From Rhodocyclaceae bacterium (GTDB lineage: Bacteria > Pseudomonadota > Gammaproteobacteria > Burkholderiales > Rhodocyclaceae), in contig JADFDL010000139.1 in the NCBI GenBank assembly GCA_018262875.1, positions 1 through 5,222 of the forward strand: a DNA stretch of 5,222 bases. The letters are read 5' to 3'. The translations under genes were made by a program, and so were the position numbers. Below are positions 1 through 5,222 of the stretch, one piece after another (position 1 is the stretch's first letter; each line of letters begins with the position of its first letter). The notes under the pieces are model-generated. The model saw only the letters and a program-made list of their open reading frames with translations. It ran no database searches and was not told where the DNA came from.

Positions 1-363
1 GGCATGGTGAACGTCTGGTCGCACGGCCCGCGCGGCGCCATCGGCGGCAACACCGTGCCCGGCATGTGGATGATGGGCGCAAGCATGCGCCTGATGGAGC
101 GCGCCGCGCCCGAGGTGCTCTTCAATGATCTCAACGCCTGCAACGCCTACCAGCGCGGCATGGAAGCGGCCGCCGCCGCGCAGTGCCCGGCGCTGCTCGT
201 CGTCGGCAGCCGCGACATGATGACCTCGCCGCGCGGCGCGCCGAAGCTCGCCGCCGCCATGAAGGACGCCCGCATCGCTTCCATCGAAGGCAGCGGCCAT
301 GCCCTGATGGCGGAATATCCCGATGCGGTGCTGGATGCGCTGCGCGGCTTCCTGTCGAACTGA
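1..363 (+). CDS. Alpha/beta hydrolase, C-terminal part (start outside the window)
   Basis: This is the last 120 codons of a gene that is open to the left edge; the codon before the first visible ATG (position 4) is in frame, so the ATG need not be the start. The C-terminal half matches the alpha/beta-hydrolase fold. A hydrophobic strand CPALLVVGSRD (residues 61-71 from the position-4 Met) ends in an Asp at the usual place of the catalytic acid. A second strand, IASIEGSGHALMAEYP (91-106), carries the expected catalytic His (H99), followed by a closing helix. The nucleophile elbow (GxSxG) would lie upstream and is not visible, so substrate and exact subfamily cannot be given. Residues 20-31 are Met-rich (five Met) and probably belong to the cap region. 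A hairpin sequence follows the stop codon by 5 bases. The fold call is firm; the enzymatic role is unknown. Confidence 0.8.
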   Translation, partial: GMVNVWSHGPRGAIGGNTVPGMWMMGASMRLMERAAPEVLFNDLNACNAYQRGMEAAAAAQCPALLVVGSRDMMTSPRGAPKLAAAMKDARIASIEGSGHALMAEYPDAVLDALRGFLSN

Positions 364-368
364 CGCCG

Positions 369-385
369 TGGCAACACGGTTGCCA
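369..385. repeat. 17-bp perfect inverted repeat just after the hydrolase stop
   Basis: TGGCAACACGGTTGCCA is a 7-bp perfect inverted repeat with a 3-base centre. An overlapping alternative stem, CCGTG(GCAA)CACGG at 366-379, would give a GNRA-type tetraloop, so RNA from here could fold in two exclusive ways. No T-run follows on the + strand, so it is not a standard intrinsic terminator. It could be a 3'-end stabilising hairpin for the hydrolase mRNA, or an operator about 45 bp upstream of the likely -10 element of the ATPase gene. The repeat itself is directly visible; its role is inference. Confidence 0.45.
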
Positions 386-428
386 TAGCCTAGACAAAGA
401 TATTCCTGCATTTTATGTTCGATTTTCA

Positions 429-437
429 TGGTATATT
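429..437 (+). promoter_or_regulatory. Extended -10 promoter candidate for the ATPase gene
   Basis: TGGTATATT matches the extended -10 pattern TGnTATAAT with one mismatch in the hexamer. No good -35 hexamer is seen 16-18 bp upstream (the sequence there is CATTTT-like), which fits an extended -10 promoter. Transcription would begin about 7 bases after the hexamer, near position 444, the A of the ATPase start codon. No Shine-Dalgarno sequence precedes that ATG, consistent with a leaderless or nearly leaderless mRNA. The -10 hexamer sits in the centre of a short inverted repeat, CATGG (427-431) and CCATG (442-446). The stretch from about 391 to 443 is markedly more AT-rich than its surroundings. 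Confidence 0.4.
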
Positions 438-443
438 TTCGCC

Positions 444-1580
444 ATGATTCATCGTCCATCCCTGCTCCGGCACGTCCAGGAAGCCCTCGCCCGCAACCCT
501 GTCGTGGCCCTCGCGGGTCCGCGACAGGTCGGCAAAACGACGCTCGCCCGGACCTTGCTCGCCCCCGAGTCCCCGAACTATTTCGATCTCGAGGACCCGG
601 TCAGTCTCGCCCGGCTATCGGAACCCATGACCGCCCTGGCGCCCCTGTCCGGCCTGGTGGTCATCGACGAAATCCAGCGCGCACCGGAGCTCTTCCCGGT
701 GCTGCGGGTACTGGCGGACCGCAGCGGAACGCAGGCACACTTTCTTGTCCTGGGCAGCGCTTCCCCCGCCCTGCTGCGGCAATCTAGCGAATCCCTTGCC
801 GGCCGGGTGGAAGTGATCGAGGTCGGCGGGTTTTCCCTGGCCGAGACGGGGCTTGATACCGCCGACAAGCTATGGCTGCGCGGCGGTTTCCCCCGGGCGT
901 TCATCGCCGGCAACCTTGCCAACGCGCAGGCCTGGCGCAAACAATTCCTGCTCGCCCTGGCGGAAAGAGATCTGCCGCAGTTGGGCATTTCGCTCCCGCC
1001 GCCCGCCATGATGCGCTTCCTGGCCATGCTGGCCCATTATCACGGCCAGACATGGAACGCAGCCGATCCGGCGCGCTCACTGGGACTGTCCGAGACGACA
1101 GTCCGCCGCTACCTGGATATCCTGACGGGAACCTACCTGATAAGGCAGTTGCCTGCCTGGCACGAAAACATCGGCAAGCGGCAGATCAAGGCGCCCAAAC
1201 TCTATTGGCGGGACACCGGCCTCCTGCACCAGCTCATGGGCATCGGCGACATGAATGCCCTGCTCGCGCATCCCAGATGCGGCGCCTCCTGGGAAGGCTT
1301 CATCCTGGAAACGTTGATACGCGTGCTGGCGCCGGACGAAGCATATTTCTGGGGCACGCACACGGGCGCGGAACTGGACGGGCTCTTCCTGCGCGAGGGC
1401 CGGCGGCTCGGCATCGAAATCAAGCGGGCCGACGCGCCACGCCTGACGCCCTCGATGCGCCACGCCATGACGGACCTCAAGCTCGATTATCTCTGGGTCA
1501 TTTACCCAGGCCGGCGGGCCTATGCCCTGGATGAACGCGTGCATGTGCAACCTCTGGCCGACGTGATCGCCGCTGCCTGA
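444..1580 (+). CDS. AAA_14-type ATPase with C-terminal DUF4143 (PD-(D/E)XK-like) region
   Basis: A 378-residue protein with the usual order and length of the ATPase-DUF4143 family. Walker A is GPRQVGKTT (residues 25-33), Walker B is LVVIDE (71-76), and a sensor-1-like strand FLVLGSAS lies at 100-107. The linker motif WLRGGFPRAF (144-153) is characteristic of the family. Residues 203-239 look like a winged helix-turn-helix (LGLSETTVRRYLDIL). The C-terminal part holds E284/E289, then AELD (D312) and IEIK (E325, K327), the layout of a PD-(D/E)XK nuclease core with its acidic residues and lysine in place. The reading frame is open far upstream, to 183, but that would overlap the hydrolase by 180 bp; the ATG at 444 starts exactly where family members begin (MIHRPSLLRHVQEAL). 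The physiological role of the family is poorly defined. The gene stands alone between unrelated genes and has its own AT-rich leader, suggesting an acquired unit. Confidence 0.9.
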   Translation: MIHRPSLLRHVQEALARNPVVALAGPRQVGKTTLARTLLAPESPNYFDLEDPVSLARLSEPMTALAPLSGLVVIDEIQRAPELFPVLRVLADRSGTQAHFLVLGSASPALLRQSSESLAGRVEVIEVGGFSLAETGLDTADKLWLRGGFPRAFIAGNLANAQAWRKQFLLALAERDLPQLGISLPPPAMMRFLAMLAHYHGQTWNAADPARSLGLSETTVRRYLDILTGTYLIRQLPAWHENIGKRQIKAPKLYWRDTGLLHQLMGIGDMNALLAHPRCGASWEGFILETLIRVLAPDEAYFWGTHTGAELDGLFLREGRRLGIEIKRADAPRLTPSMRHAMTDLKLDYLWVIYPGRRAYALDERVHVQPLADVIAAA

Positions 1581-1600
1581 GCGCGACGCAGCGCACGCGG

Positions 1601-3265
1601 TCAGCGCGCATTGCGGTCGGAAACCAGCGCGATCCGGCTGCGCGGATTGACGGCAGCGGACGTCGTCGCCGGCCCGCCCGGCCGATAGACCACGACGCGG
1701 TCGCGCCCGCTGCTCTTCGCCTCGTATAGGGCGTGATCCGCCTTGGCGAACAGGCTTTCCGTATCGTCTCCCGGTTCATAGGTGGCAACGCCAAAGCTGG
1801 CCGTGAAATGCGGCAGGCCGTCGGCGCGGTGCTCGCGTATCCGCAGGGCCAGCTTGTCGGCGAGCCGGCAGGCATCCTCGGCCGGGATTTCCGGCGTGAG
1901 GATGACGAATTCCTCGCCTCCCCATCGGCAGAAAACATCCGCCGCACGCAAGTTGTCGCGGACCAGCCGGGATATCTCGCGCAGTACCCGATCGCCGACC
2001 GCGTGGCCATGCCGGTCGTTGATGGCCTTGAAACGATCGAGATCGAGCACGATCAGCGACAGGCTGCGATGGTAGCGCTGGGCGCGATGCATCTCGCCGG
2101 CGGCGATCTCGGCAAACCCGTGCCGGTTGAGCGCGCCGGTCAGGGCGTCGGTGGATGCCTTGACGCTCAACTGATCGACCATGTCCAGCAACTGGTTGAA
2201 GCTTTGCGTAATCTCGCCCGCCTCGTCGCGCCTTGCGCCCGGCCTCGCTGTTTCGTCCCGTCCACCCCTTCCGGTCAGGCGGCGAGTACCCGCCAGCGCG
2301 GCTTCCAGCGCGCGCATCAAAGTCAGCAGCGAGGAGACGGCGAGATAGGCCAGCAAAACGGCAACCAGCAGCAGCGCGCCGCGCTGCAGCAGGACCCGGT
2401 AGCGGGTCTCCGTCTGCCTGCGCGCCGCTTCGGCCTGCAATTCGATCAGCGAATAACGCTCCATTTCGCGCAACAGATCGACGCCCGCCGTGATCGCCGC
2501 GTACCAGTCGCGCCGCGGCACGCCGATCTGCTCGATTGTCCTGCCCGCCATCGCCCCGGCGATGAGACGCCGCGCGGTGACCATCTCCGGTTCCCGCAAG
2601 GCGGCGAGCATCGCTTCCTTCAGCGCCGGATTGGCATCGCGCAAAAACAAGTCGAGGTGCGACTCGAACAGACCGACCAATCGCCCCATCGCTGCAACCC
2701 ATGCCGGATCGATACGGCCGGCAGCCGGCGCCGTTGCCAAACCAGCTCGCACCTGCCCGAGATATTCCTTGGCATGGATCAGCCCCGCATGGGCAAACAG
2801 GTCACTGCGCATCGGGTGGGCGCCGGGCGCCTTGGCCAGGCGGGTCACTTCGGCGACGATTGACGACAGTGTCTCGGTGTAAAAATCGAACGTGGCGGCA
2901 GTCTCCAGTTCGGCACGCGAGACACGTTCGCGCATGGTTGTCATTCCGGCCAGTCCGGCAAGTACGCCGCGCTGACCCGCATCGAGGTTGGCCACGCGAT
3001 GATCCGTCGCCAGACGCTGGGCACGCAGTTCGGCATGAACGCTTTCCACGCGCTGCGCCAGAAAAGCGTTCGACAGGCCGCGCTCCCGCTGCAGTTCATG
3101 CACCAGGCGGGAAAACCGATCCGTCTGTTCCAGCCGGTCCACCATTTCCGCGTTCTCAGCGAGCACTTCGCTGGATACGTGATAATGGGTGACAAGGGCC
3201 AGCAGAATCCCCGTCAGGGAAACCAGACCCAGTAGCCATATTCTTGTTTTAATAGTGATTTTCAA
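1601..3265 (-). CDS. Membrane diguanylate cyclase with periplasmic Nit (nitrate/nitrite-sensing) domain
   Basis: This 554-residue protein should make the second messenger c-di-GMP from two GTP at the inner membrane. A first membrane helix lies at about 8-27 and a second at about 296-316. The periplasmic part between them resembles the Nit domain: ELQRERGLSNAFL (57-69) is its N-terminal signature and RRDWYAAITAGVDLLREME (251-269) its C-terminal one. A degenerate HAMP linker follows (about 318-364), recognisable mainly by its end, DEAGEITQSFNQLLDMV. The GGDEF domain covers about 370-528: metal-binding D408 in LDLDRFKAIND, active-site GGEEF at 449-453, and the inhibitory-site RxxD (R440-D443) exactly five residues before it, so feedback inhibition by product is expected. 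There is no EAL domain. Translation starts at TTG (3265-3263): an in-frame TAA lies nine codons upstream and no ATG or GTG intervenes, while the next Met (41) would remove the first membrane helix. A weak GGA lies six bases before the TTG. Nitrate or nitrite as ligand is inferred from the family. Confidence 0.92.
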   Translation of the reverse strand: MKITIKTRIWLLGLVSLTGILLALVTHYHVSSEVLAENAEMVDRLEQTDRFSRLVHELQRERGLSNAFLAQRVESVHAELRAQRLATDHRVANLDAGQRGVLAGLAGMTTMRERVSRAELETAATFDFYTETLSSIVAEVTRLAKAPGAHPMRSDLFAHAGLIHAKEYLGQVRAGLATAPAAGRIDPAWVAAMGRLVGLFESHLDLFLRDANPALKEAMLAALREPEMVTARRLIAGAMAGRTIEQIGVPRRDWYAAITAGVDLLREMERYSLIELQAEAARRQTETRYRVLLQRGALLLVAVLLAYLAVSSLLTLMRALEAALAGTRRLTGRGGRDETARPGARRDEAGEITQSFNQLLDMVDQLSVKASTDALTGALNRHGFAEIAAGEMHRAQRYHRSLSLIVLDLDRFKAINDRHGHAVGDRVLREISRLVRDNLRAADVFCRWGGEEFVILTPEIPAEDACRLADKLALRIREHRADGLPHFTASFGVATYEPGDDTESLFAKADHALYEAKSSGRDRVVVYRPGGPATTSAAVNPRSRIALVSDRNAR

Positions 3266-3371
3266 TCGTTGTCCGTCCCAACCCCTGGTTTACTGAATTA
3301 CGGTCGAATCGCAAAAAATCTTTAGTAAAAACAGCTAATAAAGCGAAAAAACCTCGAAAAAGGCATAATCG
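3266..3371. promoter_or_regulatory. AT-rich divergent intergenic region with phased A-tracts
   Basis: This 106-bp gap separates the divergent diguanylate cyclase and efflux genes and must hold promoters for both. From about 3311 to 3361 it is strongly AT-rich. A-tracts lie at 3313-3318, 3327-3331, 3337-3342 (interrupted), 3346-3351 and 3357-3361, with centres mostly 10-13 bp apart, as expected of intrinsically curved DNA. CGAAAAA occurs twice, 11 bp apart (3344 and 3355). TAATAA (3336-3341) is a possible -10 for the efflux operon, but no convincing -35 pairs with it, and I could not settle a promoter on either strand. The region most likely binds a nucleoid protein or a specific regulator; which one cannot be told from sequence. 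Confidence 0.5.
3357..3363 (+). promoter_or_regulatory. Ribosome binding site that decides the adaptor start
   Basis: AAAAAGG ends 8 bases before the ATG at 3372 and 14 bases before a second in-frame ATG at 3378 (the sequence reads ATG CAT ATG). The spacing favours 3372 as the main start. The two starts differ by two residues, so nothing in the protein depends on the choice. Confidence 0.55.
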
Positions 3372-4562
3372 ATGCATATGGAAACCTCGCCCAACGCCTC
3401 ACGCCGGTTGTTGCGCCGCGGCATCCTTGCCGGCGCCGTGCTTGTCCTGATTGCCGTCCTGTTCTGGTGGAGCGCCCGGCCGAAGCCGATTGCCGTCATC
3501 GTCGGCACCACCGAGGCCGGCAAGGTGGAGACCACCGTCGCCAACACCCGCGCCGGCTCCGTCACCGCCTGCCGCCGCGCCAAGCTGGCGCCGCCGATGG
3601 GCGGACGCATCGATAAGCTGCTCGTGCGCGAGGGCGATCGCGTCAAGACCGGCCAGGTGCTGGTGGAACTGTGGAACGACGACCTGTCCGCGCGCGAGCG
3701 CATCTCCGTCGAACAGCGCGGCTCGGCGCAGGCACATGTGCGCGAGGCTTGCCTAGTCGCCGACACGGCGCGGCGCAACGCCGAGCGCACGCGGGCCCTG
3801 CGCGACAAGGGCTTCGTCTCCGAGGAGCGCGTCGACCAGGCCGAGAGCGAATCCAAGGCGAAGCAGGCCAGCTGCGAATCGGCCCGCGCCCAGGTGGGCG
3901 AGGCGCAGGCGCGCATCGGCGCCTCGCGCGCCGACACCTCGCGCACCGTCGTAAGAGCGCCCTTCGACGGCATCGTCGCCGAGGTGAACGGCGAGGTCGG
4001 CGAATACCTGACGCCCTCGCCGCCCGGCATCATGACCTTGCCCGCCATCGACCTCATCGACGATTCCTGCCTCTACGTCTCCGCCCCCATCGACGAAGTG
4101 GACGCCGCCCAGTTGAAGGTCGGCATGGGTGGCCGCATCAGCCTCGACGCCTACCGCGGCAAGCACTTCACCGGCAAGCTGCGCCGCATCGCGCCCTACG
4201 TCCTCGCGCTGGAGAAGCAGGCCCGCACCGTCGAAGTGGAAGTGGAGTTCGACAGCCCGGCCGACATCCGCCACCTGCTGGTCGGCTACAGCGCCGATAT
4301 CGAGGTGGTGGTGGACGCCCGCGACAACGTGCTGCGCATCCCGACCTCGGCCCTGCTGCCAGGCAACCGCGCGCTGCTGCTCAACGCCGACGGCATGCTG
4401 GAGGAGCGCAAGATCGAAATCGGCCTGAGCAACTGGGAATTCACCGAGGTGAAGAGCGGCATCAGTCGCGGCGACCGCGTCGTCACCTCGCTGGAGCGCG
4501 CCGGCGTCAAGGCCGGCGCCGCTGCGGTGGCCGAGGAAAAACCCGCCACCAAGGCGAAATGA
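3372..4562 (+). CDS. MacA/HlyD-type periplasmic adaptor of an ABC efflux system
   Basis: This 396-residue membrane-fusion protein should link an inner-membrane ABC transporter to an outer-membrane TolC-type channel. An Arg-rich N-terminus and one membrane helix (about 18-33, ending FWW) anchor it with the rest in the periplasm. The first lipoyl half is GGRIDKLLVREGDRVKTGQ (77-95) and the second VVRAPFDGIVAEVNGEVGEY (193-212). Between them a long alpha-helical hairpin (about 104-190) turns near 145-150 and carries R139, L143 and S150, the R-x3-L-x6-S spacing known at hairpin tips that dock onto TolC-type channels. A beta-barrel (about 230-312) and a membrane-proximal domain (about 316-375) follow, then a low-complexity Ala/Lys tail. 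Cysteines C128 and C168 lie equally far from the hairpin tip. The stop codon overlaps the ATPase start (ATGA), so the two genes are translationally coupled. The substrate is unknown; E. coli MacA is the closest well-known model, but orthology is not established. Confidence 0.92.
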   Translation: MHMETSPNASRRLLRRGILAGAVLVLIAVLFWWSARPKPIAVIVGTTEAGKVETTVANTRAGSVTACRRAKLAPPMGGRIDKLLVREGDRVKTGQVLVELWNDDLSARERISVEQRGSAQAHVREACLVADTARRNAERTRALRDKGFVSEERVDQAESESKAKQASCESARAQVGEAQARIGASRADTSRTVVRAPFDGIVAEVNGEVGEYLTPSPPGIMTLPAIDLIDDSCLYVSAPIDEVDAAQLKVGMGGRISLDAYRGKHFTGKLRRIAPYVLALEKQARTVEVEVEFDSPADIRHLLVGYSADIEVVVDARDNVLRIPTSALLPGNRALLLNADGMLEERKIEIGLSNWEFTEVKSGISRGDRVVTSLERAGVKAGAAAVAEEKPATKAK

Positions 4563-5222
4563 TCCGCCTCACCGGCATCGAGCGCGTCTTCCGCGTCGGC
4601 GACGAGGAGGTGCATGCCCTGCGCGGCGTCAGCCTCGACATCGCCCAGGGCGAGTACCTCTCCATCATGGGGCCGTCCGGCTCCGGCAAGTCCACCCTGC
4701 TCAATATCCTCGGCCTGCTCGACCGCCCGAATGCCGGCCGCTACGAACTGAACGGCCACGACGTCACCGGGCTGGCCGACGACGAGCTGGCGCGCGTGCG
4801 CCGCGAGGCGATCGGCTTCGTCTTCCAGTTCTTCCACCTCGTGCCGCGGCTCACCGCCGAGCAGAACATCGAACTGCCGATGGTGCTGGCCGCCATCGAT
4901 CCGGCCGAACGGCGCAGGCGCCTCGACAAGCTGCTCGCCGACTACGGCCTGGAAGGTCGCGCCGGCCACCGCCCCGACCAACTCTCCGGCGGCCAGTGCC
5001 AGCGCGTCGCCATCGCCCGCGCCATGTCGATGGGGCCGACGCTGATCCTCGCCGATGAGCCGACCGGCAACCTCGATCGCCACACCGGCCAAGAGGTGAT
5101 GGCGGTGCTGGAGCGCGTGCACCACGACGGCGGCACAGTCGCCGTCGTCACCCACGACCCGGAGATCGGCGCGCGCACGCAGCGCCGGCTGCGATTGGTC
5201 GACGGCGAGATTGTCGGCGATG
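4559..5222 (+). CDS. MacB/LolD-type ABC transporter ATP-binding protein (C-terminus outside the window)
   Basis: The reading frame starts at the ATG of the ATGA overlap with the adaptor and is still open at the window edge after 221 full codons. All nucleotide-binding motifs are present in order: Walker [10 protein letters not shown] (38-46), Q-loop Q90 in [22 protein letters not shown] (87-108), signature LSGGQ (142-146), Walker B LILADE (162-167), D-loop GNLD (170-173) and H-loop H199. The Q-loop region, with its TAEQN and LPM elements, and the adjacent adaptor place it in the MacB/LolD/FtsE branch that powers mechanotransmission-type permeases. The residue after the signature is Cys (LSGGQCQRV), where Gln is usual. 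Domain content is nearly complete at residue 221, so the gene either ends soon, with a separate FtsX-like permease next, or continues as a MacB-style fusion; the window cannot decide. It should hydrolyse ATP on the cytoplasmic face to drive export through the adaptor. Confidence 0.93.
   Translation, partial: MIRLTGIERVFRVGDEEVHALRGVSLDIAQGEYLSIMGPSGSGKSTLLNILGLLDRPNAGRYELNGHDVTGLADDELARVRREAIGFVFQFFHLVPRLTAEQNIELPMVLAAIDPAERRRRLDKLLADYGLEGRAGHRPDQLSGGQCQRVAIARAMSMGPTLILADEPTGNLDRHTGQEVMAVLERVHHDGGTVAVVTHDPEIGARTQRRLRLVDGEIVGD

Noticed and set aside
183..443. Upstream extension of the ATPase reading frame to an ATG at 183
   Set aside because: It overlaps the hydrolase coding region by 180 bp, the added sequence is Arg/Ala-rich shadow translation, and the family's normal N-terminus begins at the ATG at 444.
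1581..1609. GCGCG ... CGCGC arms between the convergent genes as a terminator
   Set aside because: Only 5 bp pair across a long loop, the right arm lies inside the diguanylate cyclase coding end, and no T-run follows on either strand.
1733..2863. 376-residue open frame on the + strand opposite the diguanylate cyclase
   Set aside because: Antisense shadow of a gene with clear Nit and GGDEF motifs; the composition is Gln/Arg/Pro-rich with no recognisable domain.
3364..3369. CATAAT as a -10 box for the efflux operon
   Set aside because: Transcription would begin after the ATG at 3372, bypassing the good ribosome binding site, and there is no -35 at the right distance.
3368..3380. Cluster of overlapping 6-bp palindromes (ATCGAT, ATGCAT, CATATG) at the adaptor start
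   Set aside because: They overlap because the sequence is ATG CAT ATG; they are too short and start-codon-driven to support an operator call.
3753..4274. 173-residue open frame on the - strand inside the adaptor gene
   Set aside because: Low-complexity Ala/Gly/Val/Asp antisense translation of a gene with well-supported motifs.
4286..5155. 289-residue open frame on the - strand across the adaptor and ABC ATPase genes
   Set aside because: Shadow frame from GC-rich codon bias; it spans two real genes and shows only Ala/Val/Asp/Gly-rich sequence.

Overview
The window is GC-rich, with coding regions packed close together and G/C-biased third codon positions. The gene types, a Nit-domain diguanylate cyclase and a MacA/MacB-type export operon, suggest a Gram-negative proteobacterium. 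A betaproteobacterium of the Rhodocyclales type is a guess from overall style; no marker gene in the window fixes the taxonomy.

Layout, left to right: (1) positions 1-363, + strand: the C-terminal part of an alpha/beta hydrolase whose start lies outside the window. (2) 364-443: an 80-bp gap with a 17-bp perfect hairpin sequence, then a distinctly AT-rich stretch ending in an extended -10-like promoter placed so that the transcript would begin at or near the next start codon. (3) 444-1580, + strand: a 378-residue AAA_14-type ATPase with a C-terminal DUF4143 region that keeps a PD-(D/E)XK nuclease-like motif. (4) 1601-3265, - strand: a membrane-bound diguanylate cyclase with a periplasmic nitrate/nitrite-sensing (Nit) domain, an intact GGEEF active site, a c-di-GMP inhibitory site and a TTG start codon. 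It converges on the ATPase gene with only 20 bp between the stop codons. (5) 3266-3371: an AT-rich divergent control region with A-tracts spaced at roughly one helical turn. (6) 3372-4562, + strand: a MacA/HlyD-type periplasmic adaptor. (7) 4559 to the window end, + strand: a MacB/LolD-type ABC ATPase that overlaps the adaptor gene by 4 bp and runs off the edge.

Genes 6 and 7 are clearly one operon for a tripartite export system; the permease, and perhaps an outer-membrane TolC-type channel, should lie downstream. The diguanylate cyclase shares its upstream region with this operon, so joint regulation is possible but not shown. The ATPase-DUF4143 gene looks like a self-contained insert between unrelated housekeeping-type genes. 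No RNA gene, insertion sequence or CRISPR array was seen. No clearly new multi-gene system is visible; the points most worth a second look are the leader and start of the ATPase gene, the curved-DNA-like divergent region, and a possible cysteine pair across the adaptor hairpin.
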